A DNA stretch of 64,000 nucleotides, taken from positions 1 through 64,000 of the forward strand of contig QKWP01000513.1 of assembly GCA_003550325.1 (NCBI GenBank). The letters run 5' to 3'. The position numbers were made by a program, and so were the translations under genes. The stretch comes from Gigaspora rosea (Eukaryota; Glomeromycota; Glomeromycetes; Diversisporales; Gigasporaceae). This document shows, piece by piece, positions 34,762 through 47,530 of the stretch (position 1 is its first letter; the number at the start of each line of letters is the position of its first letter). Under the pieces are notes generated by a model. It saw only the letters and a list, made by a program, of their open reading frames with translations. It was not told the origin of the DNA and did not search any database.

Positions 34762-35027
34762 CACATGGGCTGCCGTCAATAGGAATCAGGCAGATTAACA
34801 TTTTAAAAAAAATTAATGCCTTAACTTTCACAGCTCATATCTCGGTGAATTTCGAAGTTATTATAATAGTTTAGTAGTTAAAAGAAAGCTTAAGATCTAA
34901 GCTTTCTTTTAACTACTAAATATGATAATAGCTTCGAAATTCACCGAGATATGAGCTGTGAAAGTTAAGGCATTAATTTTTTTTAAAATGTTAATCAGCC
35001 TGATTCCTATTGACGGCAGCCCATATG
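34762..35027. repeat. long near-perfect palindrome
   Basis: Arms of about 131 bases (34762-34892 and 34898-35027) pair with only a few mismatches around a 5-base loop AGATC. Outer ends read CATGGGCTGCCGTCAATAGG and its complement. RNA from either strand would fold into one long hairpin. No TA or 8-bp duplication is evident. Confidence 0.9.
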
Positions 35028-35029
35028 CT

Positions 35030-35505
35030 AATTCCGATTTGATGAAATCAATAAACAACACATAACATATATAAATGTAATATAGTGATAGTATTTATTC
35101 AGAGGATTAATTGGTGTTCTCCAGTAAATCTTAGATAAAAATGGTTTTTAAAATCATATTGTGTCAAGGTCAAGAATTTCTTGATAATCGTCAAAACGCG
35201 TTGGTGTCGGTACTGATTGACTTACTAAAAATATGTTAGAATTATTTAGGATTGATCAACTTTATAAATACATTGTGAACCTCACATTAAAGTAGATGCT
35301 TAATATAGGAAACTAATTAAATAACAGACACAAGTGATAATAAAGTCATGAATCTTGAACTATCCGTTACATATCGTGGTACTGGATATTTTGAGAGATA
35401 ATATTCTTACCATGATTTACTGGTTTATTGAAAATTCAAAATCAACTTGTATAAATAACCTTGCGGATATGTTTAATAGTTGATTCTTGAGCTTACTCGA
35501 TTAAA
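35030..35505. other. no gene seen
   Basis: AT-rich. Possibly the decayed far end of the kinase relic. Confidence 0.35.
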
Positions 35506-35509
35506 AATA

Positions 35510-35925
35510 TTGTGGAATTTGAATAGTTTTGCCTAAGTTTTTAATGTCTTTAACTTGTTTATATATATTTTCATTTTTTAAATCATAATAAATTCTTTCA
35601 ACTCTTTAGACAAATTTTCAACAGTTAAGAGGTTCAGTATCATTTATTCATTAAATCCAAAAATTTTTGAGGAACTTTGCATTCGATTTTAGGTTTGTAG
35701 CCTGACAGATAGTAATAGTTGATAACTATGTGGAATATCGTAATGTGAATACCCAGTAAAACCTTCTAACATAATTATGCCGAAAGAATAAATATCAGTT
35801 TTTGTGAGTATGATATAATACTTCTAGAGCCATATATGGAAATACTCCAAAATGTCCTTTAGAATTTGAGTAATGTGACACTCGTTTACATAAGCCAAAA
35901 TCCATAATGTAAGGACTTTTCTTAC
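35510..35925 (-). pseudogene. protein kinase relic (C-terminal lobe)
   Basis: Read leftward from 35925 the minus strand gives, in changing frames, YIMDFGLCKRVSHYSNSKG (the DFG activation segment), GVFPYMALEVL (the APE region, with P changed to L), TDIYSFGIIMLEGFTGYSHY and GYKPKIECKVPQKFLDLMN. These are conserved blocks of the large, lineage-expanded serine/threonine or tyrosine-kinase-like families of arbuscular mycorrhizal fungi. The N-lobe and catalytic HRD loop are absent. At least two frame changes and internal stops show it is dead. It lies just before a solo LTR. The kinase identity is firm from the motif order; the subfamily is an inference. Confidence 0.8.
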
Positions 35926-36276
35926 AGATCTTTAACTATACATTAATTATTTAAATTTTCTCTGATTGACAATTGATTCTTGATATTTTTTCAGCATATA
36001 ATAAATTTCTCCCTGATATCTTAGTTTGTTTAAAATTTTTCAAGTGTTTTATCATATTTGTCTATAATATAATAAATTTCTCCTCGATACCTCACTGTTA
36101 CGTATATTACCTGTTTTATTTTTTTAGCAATTTAGTTAAATTTTTAAGTGTATTATTACATCCGTCATAAGGAAAAATATTTTTTTCTCGGTAGCTTAAT
36201 TCAAGTACATTACTCCACTTTTTTCCTACCATATAAGGCAATGGACATATCCGGTGGTTTTTTATGCAATGTCTAG

Positions 36277-36932
36277 TGTAACGAATTATTTTTTTATTTA
36301 ATTTTTATTTGTAAATATTCTTAAAATCATGTATACAAATAAGGAGATTTAAATGAGGCTTAGTGGCTTAGATGTTGGGAAACTGGGTCTATAGCGTAAA
36401 CACGGTAGATACAGCATAAACGCGGTAGATGCAGCGCATACGCTGTAATGAATTAAAATGTATATAAACCCTTTGAATTCAATAAAACTCGATATAAGTT
36501 CCACGTCTCATTCAAAAATAACACATAATAATAAAATGATAAACTTATCTTTTGAATTCGACTTGTAACCTTAATAACCCTTGCGAGACTCAATTCGACG
36601 GACTGAATTGACTTGTAACTTCGTACTGGCTTATTATAACTCGAATTCTGCTAAATTGTTCACGTGACTCCCGTTAACCTTTGAACTATCCCGTGTCGAA
36701 CTTACCCCGATTTCACCTGACCAGTAACCTCGATCGCATACTATCATCATACCCCATCATCTCGTATCACCTTTATCACCTAGTGTCGTTTCGTCTATTT
36801 CGTCTATTAACCCTTTCCTGTCATAACCTCTCCCATTACTATCGCATTATTTCTCTTATCCCGTAATCGGTTGGAGCTTAATTGGCACTATTGTCTATAA
36901 TGTTTTACCGCTCTCCCAAATCAACCGTTACA
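36277..36932. repeat. solo LTR
   Basis: 656 bp starting TGTAACG and ending CGTTACA (perfect 7-bp inverted ends) between two copies of CTAG (36273-36276 and 36933-36936). TATATAAACC at about 36462 looks like its promoter. No internal retrotransposon sequence is near, so it is the scar left by recombination between two LTRs. Confidence 0.8.
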
Positions 36933-36936
36933 CTAG

Positions 36937-37430
36937 TGTCCGATAAGGCGCAGTTTTAGTGGCGTTGTACAATATCCAATAATCTTGCATAGGACAAATT
37001 CGGACATGTTTCCATTGTCCAATGATATTTGATAGTGGCAGAATTTCTTAATAATAGAAAACCTTTTTCCAAAATATTCACTTCATTATAAAAAAGGTTG
37101 AATTTGCCTTTATTTAAAATCTTCAATCTCATTTTTGCTTATTATAATCAATCGAAACCACAGTATCACTTTTTTTTTTTTTTAAAAAAAAAAAAAAAGC
37201 TTCGTGAAAAAAATATTTATTTAATACAAATAAAAATTGATTGAACGAAGATTAAAATAAGATTTGCAATATGCTAATGAAGAAACTTACGAGATATCTA
37301 ATAGCAAATTTTATAAAATTATAATGGCCAGGTAAACTACGCATTGCTACTGAAATTGCACTCCAATTTTATTATTACATTCACACTATTGGCATACTTC
37401 AGAAGATACATGCATAGAAATGCAGATAAG
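36937..37430. other. no gene seen
   Basis: AT-rich. A T-run facing an A-run at 37170-37198 forms a simple hairpin. Confidence 0.45.
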
Positions 37431-37547
37431 TGCCGTAACTTTTTGCTATAACTTGTCTTAACATAAACCAAGTTACAGCAAAATTGATGTAACTCATTAT
37501 ATAATTATTACGAGATAGTTATGAAAAGTTACAGCAAAGTTACGGCA
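37431..37547. repeat. small foldback element
   Basis: TGCCGTAACTTTTTGCTATA opposes AAGTTACAGCAAAGTTACGG as inverted repeats, about 117 bp in all. Confidence 0.6.
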
Positions 37548-39323
37548 ATCATTGAGCGATTCATCTGCATTAGTATTCATTATCCGGCAAAAATTTTTGA
37601 ATAATGGTAAATTGGTTCAACCGGGCAAATGAACATGTGCCACGAAGCGGATCATGATTGGTATGGAGTTGTCGGGCTGAGTTTTAATTCGAGTAAACGT
37701 GTTTATTTCGTAACACATGAAAAAAAATAACAGAAAGAAATAAATCCATTATCATAAGATTTTTTCGGATAATTACACATTACACATTCAAGCTCATTTT
37801 ATTTAAAATTTATACCGTTAAAAAAAAATGTCGATTTGAATTTGAAGGTCGAAAGTAGAATCAGAAATGACAGTATCTGTTAGAACACAAATGATTTTCC
37901 TAGCTACAAATTAAAGTGTTTACTTTATTAATTTTTCTCTATAATATATAAAATAAATTTAATACTTCCAGTTATAATTATTGTTAATCATATTCTAAAC
38001 TCAATACTTAAACAGTACATCGTCCCGAGCCATCTTCTGATCTAATGCATGATTTTATTTGTTTAATTACCAATCATACATCCAGTCCAATGTTTATTGC
38101 TTTTGAATGGACAGTTCGGACACTAACTTTCGTTCCATTCATGCCAACCTTGATAAGTGCGAAATAACATCCAGAAGTTTAATTTCGAGGCCATTATGCA
38201 AATTAACGCTTCTGCACATTAATTCGTTCTTATACGATAATGATTTGTTTTTAATTCATCTATATAAGATCAAAAAGTTTAAAATTTATCCGGGAGTTTT
38301 TTTTTCCACAATAATAAATTTTTATTGAAATCATCATTAATGATGACGAAATATTCATCATTGACAATGAAGAAGCCATTCCTTCAGGCAACTTCAATTT
38401 GACGAATGACAAATGACATGACGAAAATTCATGACAAAATAACGCAACCTATGGCGAATGATAAATATTATGTGTTATGTAATATATAACATTTGAGCGT
38501 AATATATGTAAGAAAGATAAAAATGTTAATTTTTTTTTTTTTTAGGAGCCATTGAAAAGTTAAAGCTTGCAAAATGATAGCGCATAACGGTAACAATAAT
38601 TTTTGACATATTTGATATTTACCCAATGAATTGCATTATAGTTCAGATATAATCGGCTTATAATGTAAATTGAATAAATGAAAGATGAAACTAAACAATA
38701 TAAACTAGTTGACATATAAATTTTTAAATATCTTGATACTTAATGTTTTATCTATTTAATTAGTGTAGACAAAATGAAATTAATGCAACACGGTGAATTT
38801 TTTTTTATGAAATTAAAGCTATAACTTAGTCACCAATATTGCGTGTAAGTAGTCACCAAATATACATATTAATCAATTGATGTAAATCAATAATTTTTTT
38901 GAACTTTTATCTAGCCTAACCCACCTTTCCCACTTCACTAGACATGGAAACTTATTATAATAAAGCATCTAGTCGATTATTGATTATTTCAGTTAAAAAT
39001 TAGTATTTATATAATAATAATCAAATTTTTAAATTCGCCGCGATGGAAGTGAACATAATAAATAAGTAATCATTATAAATTAATATGAATGAAATGAATC
39101 TAATAAGAATGTTTCTTTATTTACAATTTTTTAAATCTCGAAAAAAAATCTTTTACTAAAAAATGTAATTAAAAATTATTCTCTAAAACTACATACTATC
39201 AAAATACATGTTAAAAAAAAAATCTAAATAATTAAATAAAACAAATATTATTTTAAATAAAATTTTAACAATGTTTTAGAATACAAAGGGAAGAAAGAAA
39301 GGTACGTATATTCTAGATGTTTA
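37548..39323. other. AT-rich, no gene seen
   Basis: No gene is supported; the 73-codon frame at 38107-38328 shows no domain. Short direct repeats of ATGACGAA or ATGACAAA occur at 38340-38460. The part nearest 39324 would be the 3' flank of the BTB gene. Confidence 0.45.
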
Positions 39324-40880
39324 TTAAAATTTTAAACCTTTTTCAATTGAAAAAGAAATACAAATATATAAATAACGACCTTTATTTTTAAAATGAGAAA
39401 TATCATTCTTATATAAATCTTTACGATGTTCACATCTCCATTTCAATTTCAATTTACCAAAAGTCTTTGCTAAATGTTCACCAATGTGTTTTTCTGTTTT
39501 AGTTAAGATAGTATAAGCGTTCATTTTAAAAGTGTTAATTGAAAGTGAAGATTCTTTATTATCTACATTAATCTTTCCAGGTTTAATATATAATGAAATT
39601 CTGTTTTTAAAATTTTCGCAACAATGAATAATCAATTCTTCAAAGGCCACAATAAGTCGTCTAAATGTAATTATAGAACTTTCTAAAGCCAATGAACAAA
39701 ATGTAGTTGATTTGTTGAAAGGAATTTGAAAGTAATCAAGTTCTTCTTTAAGTTGTTTAAAAGTGATTTTTGATGATTTTTCGAATTCAATAGGCCATAA
39801 TATCTTTCCAGTTCGATAAAATTCTATTATATAGTCAAATATTTCACTATTACGATCAATGAAATATTCATTTCCATTAGTTGGATGACTTAAACATTTA
39901 TTTCGATCTTGAAACATTACTCCAAGTAGAGTGTCTGGTTGTGCTGTGAGAATTGATCGAAAAGTTTCATACTGTTTATTGTAAAAAAAAAAGTAATTAC
40001 TAAATAAGTTAAAAAAAGTTAACAGTTAAATGTATTTAAAGATTTACTTATGTTTTATACCTTTTTGCCACCAACATTTAAAACGATCTTTTCTTCTAAA
40101 TTATTATCTAAAGGTTGGGGAAGTGTGATGAATGTTTGTGTATTTTTAAGTTGAAAAAGTTTTTTAATCGAAAATGATATAATTATATCAAAACAATATG
40201 GAGGAAGACTATTATTTCGTATACAATCCCATTTTAATTCTAATTCGGAAAAAGTATTAATTAAATGTTCACCAATCTGTTTTTCTACCTTATTCAAAAT
40301 GTTAAAAGCATATTTTTCCAAAGAGAAATTACGATTATTTGAAATTAATGGTTGAAAACGTTGAGTATTTATGGAAATATTTGATTCTCCAACTTTTAAA
40401 ATAATTTTTTCAAGAAAATTTTCACAATAGATAATAATTAATTTTTCAAGGAATGAAATGAATCGATCAACAGTATTTGTAACAATTTCGGAAGCTAATT
40501 CCGATTTATTAAAAGGAATTTGAAAATAGTTTAGTTCTTCTTCAAGTTGTTTATAAGATCCATTAGGGCATAAAAGTTTTCCAGTTCGATAGAATTCCAA
40601 TATATAATAAAACATTTCACCATTACGATCAAAAAAATATTCATTTCCATTAATCAAATATTTTATATACACATTTTTATCTTGAAATATTTTTCCGAGT
40701 AAAGTTTTCGGCTGAGCAGTGAAAGTTGATCGAAGAGTTTCATACTGTATATTAAAAAAAAAATTTTTTTGTTTATATATAAATAACGACGCATAAAACA
40801 GTAAAAGCACTTAAAAATTTATTATTACACTTTACAACCTTCTTTCCTCCGATATTTAAAATAATCTTTTCTTTTGACAT
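39324..40880 (-). CDS. tandem BTB/POZ (T1/KCTD-type) protein, 3 exons
   Basis: Exons on the minus strand are 40880-40839, 40744-40061 and 39971-39324; introns of 94 and 89 nt, GT-AG, both phase 0; 457 residues. Residues 1-90 are a T1-type BTB fold (IILNIGGKK, then YETLRSTFTAQPKTLLGKIF, FYRTGKLLCP, ELNYFQIPF). A conserved region of about 130 residues follows. Residues 231-320 repeat the BTB (IVLNVGGKK, YETFRS, MFQDRNKC, FYRTGKILWP, LDYFQIPF) and residues 320-457 repeat the second region (INTFKMNAYTILTKTEKHIG). Such domains form homo-oligomers, often as cullin-3 adaptors or scaffolds. Both introns fall at the same site, GGKK/YET, so one intron-bearing unit was duplicated. The start is the ATG directly before the first beta strand. 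The cellular role is not known. Confidence 0.88.
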
Positions 40881-41400
40881 ATTGTATTAGGCCTTGATCA
40901 AATGTGAAATGGAATGTGTGAAATGATATTTTGATTTTCTTAATAACATTGCAAATACAATTGTTAAGGCCTTTAAATATTAATTTTGTGGATGATTATC
41001 CTTACCATGTTAAGTAATATGTAATTTTTAAGGAACAGACATATTGTCGTCACAAGGTAGTTAATATACACGTGATATTATTTTAAAAACCGGTTTGACA
41101 GATTTTTTATATTTTTTAGTTATTAATTAAGGTTACGAACTTTTTACGATCGTATTACGTATGATGTACGTAAATATATATGCACCTCTAGTTATCATGT
41201 GGAATAAATAGCTCTTTTTTGTGTCACTAATCCCATAGTTGACGTCAAAATTGGTATTTAAGGCTAAAACTAACCATATAAATTTTGTGTCAGATAATTA
41301 CTGTTTAAATTACCATTTTTGATACATCAAAATAATACAAAATATAATACAAATCAAAAATGAAATACAGGAATTCGAATAGGTAATTTTAGCCCTGACT
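40881..41400. other. 5' flank of the BTB gene
   Basis: AT-rich; should hold the promoter of the BTB gene. No specific motif can be supported. Confidence 0.4.
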
Positions 41401-41525
41401 GTATAGCCGCAATACCGCATTGTATTGCAGCAATGCCGGCATTGAATTTCGGTCTTGCAGACCTTCTATTGTTAATAATTACATAAAGAGTAATGCGGCA
41501 TTGCGGCAGTGCGGCATTGCGGAAT
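41401..41525. repeat. foldback of CCGCAATGC units
   Basis: Left units CCGCAATACCGCATTG and GCAATGCCGGCATTG oppose right units GCGGCATTGCGG and GCGGCATTGCGGA. The whole is a short hairpin of GC-richer units in AT-rich DNA. Confidence 0.6.
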
Positions 41526-43645
41526 CTTTATCAATGTCAATTATAACCAATTCTAGTTGATGATTTAAAGTTTTGCACTTTTATATACTTTATATTAAAT
41601 TCAAATGAAAAATAGGTTTGACGAACACCTGTCAGTCTATTCATTTATAAACAACCTACATTTTCATAAGCTTAGAATGCACCTATAGACTAAATGCAAT
41701 ATTTTCTATATTTTCGAAAATTATGAAGGCTTGGATGGCGCATGAGGCTTATCGGCCGAAATATGGATTGAAAATCGGTTTAATCGACCAAAAAAAAAAA
41801 AATTAATTTTATTATCTACTTTTGTACTTTGTGTAGTCGGATAATTAGTCATCTAAGCATAGTCATCAACTAATAAATGTAATCCAATTAAATACTTTTT
41901 TAGTCGAATATTTAGTCAACTAAGTATAGTATTTGACTAAACCCTGTTTCCAATCCTTAGTCCCAAGGTTATGGCGTAAAGATGAGTAATACATGGTATC
42001 AGGTATGTAAGAAGCATAATATAATTACAGATACTAAACCCCTATATTACTGTATTAATCTTTTAATTATTTAAAGGACGTGACAGGATATGGTTGGTTA
42101 CGACACTTATGTGCGTAATAGGGAGCATAAAAATATTAACACATGATAATTCCTTTAATTATATGACAAAATCACCGTCATTACACCTCTGGCGAGAAAT
42201 TAAAGTCATTTAGTTGTAAGCCATGCACTAATGATTTTAGGATTTCCATAAGATAAATAACACTCCCGTCTATGACAATATAAAAAACTATAAACTTTGC
42301 AAAATTTTTGAGTTCATGTGCTAGTGCAGTAGTGCATGCAGAACTAAATATGCAGGTACAATAAAATTAATTGATAAAATAATTTCATCGTTATTGGTGA
42401 AACTTACAATGCAGAAATGGTAATATGTGCAATTCTATTTGTTGTTCATTTTATCCATATTAAGCAAATCGAATAATCTTTTATTGTATACGAAGAATAT
42501 GTAAAATCTGACCTTAAGGACTATCGGAGATGTTTATGCATAAAAAGGAAAGAGTAAAAGTAATCTTTTTGCCATTCAAAATGCAAGATAAAGATGTTTC
42601 AAAAACCAATTTTATTTATTAAACAATTAATGGAGCTAAATTATTGTCTCAAATGTTAGTTTATAAATTTTTACTTTTTGGCTCGTAGATCTTTTGAACG
42701 AAATAATAAAAACATATACTGTATTACTGTATTAGTTAAATTAAAAAATGTGTATCCGAAATTCGTAATTTGTAAGATGTTCAAAATCTAATGTCAATAA
42801 AATTAATAAAATGAAATGGTCAAAATAATTATTATAAAATTATAACTTTCGTTTAAGACAAACCGTATTAAGTAAAATCTATAGTCAAATAACAGAGTAA
42901 GTTTTTTTATTGTTTTGCATACTAAACGAAATTTTATATTCCGTTGCAAAAAAAAAAAACTATTTTCAGTGTTCTGCTTTAATTTTCAATTTATATCACT
43001 TAGAAATTGAATATGTTAAATGTAAATTTAAAAAATAACGTACAGTATATTACTCACATTCAGTGAAATACTGTAGTAAATTTTATAAAATTCTATATAT
43101 GCATAAATTTTTAATCAAATAGATTTCTAGAAAAAAAAAATTGTAAAAAGAAATTTTCATAAAAAAGCATCTATATTAATCTGGTTGCGTAAAAAACAAA
43201 CCATTTTGTGTATAGTAATTGTTTTTCAATTGGAACAAACTTTAGTTGCAGTTAATTTTGTTACAACAGCAATTAAATTGATTTTCTTGCGTCATTTTTT
43301 TCGTAGATTCCTTTTTGGTAGAAAAAAGACCATTCTACTCGAGAAATTTATCCTTGTATTAAATTAACTTGCTTATGATGTTAATGTCAATTTATTTATA
43401 AATTATTCATTTCTAGTATATAAATTGGCTTTTATTCAGTTCTTGTTAATGCTAAATTCTTTTATGATTATGTATCCATTTTACTTAAAACTAGCTTGCT
43501 AAATAAAATTGGTTTATTCATAAGAAATAAATTAAATGCAAGGTAGCTCGAATTTAATAGCTAAGATCATATAAAGGATATCATTATTCAAGCATACCAA
43601 ATTTGTGTGCAACTTGGTATCCAAGAAATATAAAAAAAAAAATGC
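41526..43645. other. AT-rich, no gene seen
   Basis: No gene or bounded element supported; the 60-codon frame at 43185-43367 has no domain. Confidence 0.5.
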
Positions 43646-43647
43646 TA

Positions 43648-44449
43648 CAGGTGGCGCGAATTTGTTTCACATCACTCGGAAAAATTTTTTAAACTTGTAT
43701 ATCCCCCTAATGGTAAAGTATTTTGAAATAATTTTTTTTTTTCCTATTTTTAATTCGTCTAAAACAATATTTATTAACGCCAAAATTTCACCGTAATTGA
43801 ATCACATGATTCCGATTACATTATATAATCTGTCGATCAAAAAAAAACTTCTTATAGTAAAAATCTAAATTTTAAGTGACAATATTCTTTGCAAGAACCC
43901 GTGCAGAATAATTTTAAGAGTGTAGGAATATTACACGAGTCTTCAAGATCCTAAAATATTCTTTGCCACTAAAATTGGTCGAATCCTCATCGAGATACAT
44001 ACGTACTTTTTTAGTCACGCAATTATTTGCGATCGAACTTTTAATAATAATTTACTAAAATTCAATCGCAAATAATTGTGACTAAAAAAATACATATCTC
44101 GATGAGGATTCGGCCAATTTTAATGGCAAAGGTTATTTTAGAATCACAACGACTCACAGAATATTTCTATACTCTTAAATTATTTCATTTGAATTTTTGC
44201 AAAAGATATTGTCGGTCAAAATTAAATTTACTATTAGATATTTACTGTAGTTTTGCAACGGAGAAAATCGACAGATTATGATGTAGATAGGAATCATATG
44301 ATTTAATTTAATTTCGGTGAAATTTTGGCGTTAATAAATATTGTTTTAGGCAAATTAAACATAAAAAAATTATTTCAAAATACTTTACCATTAGAGATAT
44401 ACAAGTTTAAAAATTTTTCCAAGTGATTCAAAACAAATGTGCGCCACTG
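43648..44449. mobile_element. 802-bp palindromic Tc1/mariner-type MITE
   Basis: The ends CAGGTGGCGCGAATTTG and CAAATGTGCGCCACTG are inverted, with TA at 43646-43647 and 44450-44451. Pairing runs nearly the full length: GGTAAAGTATTTTGAAATAA, CGCCAAAATTTCACC and CTCATCGAGATACATA all reappear as complements on the right. The short frames here are by-products of the arms. Confidence 0.85.
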
Positions 44450-44451
44450 TA

Positions 44452-44760
44452 TTCTAAACATTTACGAGTGGCTTGATTTAAACTTATTAGTTACGAACAT
44501 GTTTTCTGGATTTTCACATTTTTAATATTCTTTATCTGACCTTTAATTGGTTGTTTAGATGGTAATTATTAATTGTAATATGGTCTGGTGCAAAAAGATT
44601 TGTACACCAAATAAAAATTAATAAAAAAATTTATATATATATAAACTTAATAATTTTTTAAAAAAATATAATATTAAGATTATGTGGAAGATAATTATAG
44701 TTTTTATTTAATTATTTTATATATAATTTTTTTTTAATTGCAGTCAATAAGAACAAACTA
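44452..44760. other. no gene seen
   Basis: AT-rich flank before the Helitron relic. Confidence 0.4.
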
Positions 44761-44799
44761 AGACATTTAAATATTGTAAAAAGTCCGCTAAGATAGGTA

Positions 44800-47160
44800 G
44801 TGCCAATGGAATATTTAATATTAGAGATTGCTTTAAGAAGTAATTTGGGTCAAAAAGGATGAAAAAAAAGTATTTGAATATTATAACAAGTAAAATTTGA
44901 TCCAACTGGACAAACAATGTCATTAAAAAAAGCTGCTAAAGAAAAAGAATATACAAAGTTAACAAGATATTTTGAACTTTGTAAAAATAATTAAAACTTT
45001 GAGATATATTTCGAAGCATTTTGTTTGAAAAAAAAGAAAAATTGGTAGTGAAAGAGTAATTTCTCAAATGTAATTTACTAATCCAAAAGATACTAAGAGA
45101 TTTTACTTAAGAGTATTATTAAATGTAAAATATGGTATAAAATTATTTGAAGATTTAAAAAGTATAGATTGTGTACCTTATAGTTCTTTTAAATCTGCAG
45201 CATTTCAACTTGGTTTAATTGATGATGATAGTGAATGTGATATAAATAATACAGTCTTTCTCCTTTATAATAACCTCCTATATAATCACAATACCTGTAC
45301 AATTACATTAAATTTTGTGACAATTTATTAATAAACTTATAAAAAATGACTTCTATATAATCACACTCTTTTATAATCACTAATTTTCTTAATACAAACT
45401 GTGTAATTATAGAGGAGGAAGACTGTACAAGATGCCCTCACAACTAAGACTTTTATTTGCCTTTTTTATTAGTTTACTGTCAACCTGTGAATGTAAAAAG
45501 AGCTTTAGAAAAATATCTTGATAATCTAATTAAGATTTTATTTTTAAAAAAGGTGTAAAAGATTTAGCTATTGCAAAAGCATTGGTGTTTATTGAAAAAT
45601 ATTTAATTCAAAATAGAATGGCTTTTTCAGATTTTTCAGAACTTCTATCTATTAATTATTATTTATTAGAACAAGATTGACAGCAAAATATATTAATTGC
45701 TAAAGAACAAAGTTATGATCAAGATAAACTTGATAAAACTTTAGAACATAAAAGTACTTTAAAATCTTGATCAGAAAAAAAATATATAAAGAAATTAAAA
45801 AAGCAATTAAAGTTGAACTTGAAAAAAACTTTATTTTTTGTTGAAAATTCTGAAGGAATTGAAAAACATTTATATATAATTTGATTTTGGCCTATATAAG
45901 TTAAATAGAAATGAAAATGAAATTGCAATTGCTGTAGTCTCATTAAGAATTGCTGCTTTATTAATAAATAGTAGAAGAACTGCTTATTCAAGATTTTAAA
46001 TTCCATTAGATAAAAATTCTACTTTGAATATTAAAAAGAAATTTGAATTGGCTAAATTAATTTAAAATGCTAAAGCCATTCTATAGGATAAAGCACTAAT
46101 GATAAATAGATTTGTATTTGAAGCTGTTAACAGAACTTTTAAAGATTTAATAAACAATAATTTACCTTTTGAAGGAAAAATTATGATTCTTGGTAGTGAC
46201 TTTAGACAAATTTTACCTGTAGTAGTTTGAGATACATGTTCCCAAATTATTGATGCATGTTTAAAATCTTCAGATCTTTGAAAAGATCTTACAACTATGC
46301 CATTAACTATTAATGGGAGAGTTCAACAACAAAATAATGTTGAACAAAAAACTTTGTTGACTTTTTATTAGAAATTGGTGAAAAAAATAGAAACACATTC
46401 TGATATTGGTAAAAATTATATAAAATTGCCTAATGATATGGTCTTGAATAGTAAAAATATAGAAGATTTAATATCAGAAATTTTTGTTGATATTAATACA
46501 AATTATAAAAATCCAGACTATATTAAAGATATAGCAGTTTTTACAACAAGAGATATAGATATTAAAAGATATTAATCAACAAATACTTCAAAAAATTTCT
46601 GATACTAAGAAATTTGAATATTTATCTACTAATTCTGTTGAGGATTAAGATTACGGAGATCAAAGTCTTTTCTAGTTGAATTTTTAAATACTCTAACACC
46701 AAATGGAATGTTACCTTATTATTTAATTCTAAAAAAAGATGTATCTATTATTCTTTTATGTAATCTTGATCCAACTAAAGGATTATATAATGGTACAAGA
46801 TTAATAATTAAAAATTGTTATAAATTTATTTTGGATACTGAGATCTTAATAGGAGTTAACAAAAAAAAATTTTTTACACTTCAAATAATATTGTTATCAT
46901 TTGATTCTGACTTTTCATTCCAATTGATAAGGCACCAATTTCCTATTTGATAATCTTTTGCAATAACTATTAACAAAGCTCAAGGTCAATTAATTTCTAA
47001 TATGGGATTATATTTGCCCAACTCTGTTTTTGTACATGGAAATTATTTATAGCTTTGCCAAGAGTCCAATCAAAAGATAAAATTAAAGTCTTGGTTAAAA
47101 TGGTTATATAGAGGGAAAGAGAGTATATATACAAGAAATGTTGTATATTAAGAAATTTTT
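44800..47160 (+). pseudogene. Helitron PIF1-like helicase relic
   Basis: In changing frames the plus strand gives blocks of the helicase end of a Helitron Rep-Hel protein: KRFYLRVLLNVKYG with FKSAAFQLGLIDDDSE (45098-45240), IAIAVVSLRIAALL with RTAYSRF (45925-46000), LPFEGKIMILGSDFRQILPV (46155-46230, the DFRQ-containing helicase motif), NGTRLIIKNC (46790) and ITINKAQGQLISNMGLYLP (46965-47025, the late helicase motif). The Walker A loop is not found and the Rep nuclease is absent upstream. Many stops and frame changes make it a dead rolling-circle transposon. A pogo-like MITE interrupts it. Helitron ends (5' TC, 3' hairpin-CTRR) could not be placed. Confidence 0.82.
45252..45425. mobile_element. 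174-bp pogo-like MITE in the Helitron relic
   Basis: The ends CAGTCTTTCTCCTTTATAAT and ATTATAGAGGAGGAAGACTG are inverted, with TA at 45250-45251 and 45426-45427. The CAGT-CCTCTATAAT form of the ends is that of pogo/Tigger-type elements. Confidence 0.85.
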
Positions 47161-47164
47161 GTTT

Positions 47165-47530
47165 AAAAGCATTGTAGATATTTATAGATTATATATTTGT
47201 ATATAACTTGCATTTATTTTGTATATATAAGCTATAGCAATACATAAAATTACAATTTTTAGTAGTAGTAGCATGTTATTTTTTAAAAAATTCTTTAATT
47301 CTCGTGCAATACAAGTTCTACAATATGCAAATATTTGGATTTAGTCACAAGATAAGAATTATATAATAATACTGTAATAGCTTTTCTTTACAAGAATAAT
47401 ATATATAAATTTTATTTAATTAAATAAAGAAAAAAATAATATATTTTTTTATTAAAATAAAGTTCAAATAATACATTGTTTATAAAATAAAATCTTGAAT
47501 TCATCAATTACAATATAATAACTATACTAT
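47165..47530. other. AT-rich, no gene seen
   Basis: Flank between the helicase relic and the tandem array; nothing supported. Confidence 0.4.

Noticed and set aside
39324-40810. Two separate BTB genes
   Set aside because: The end of the upstream frame encodes the first strand of the next BTB domain directly before a GT donor, and intron phases fit, so one gene is the simpler reading.
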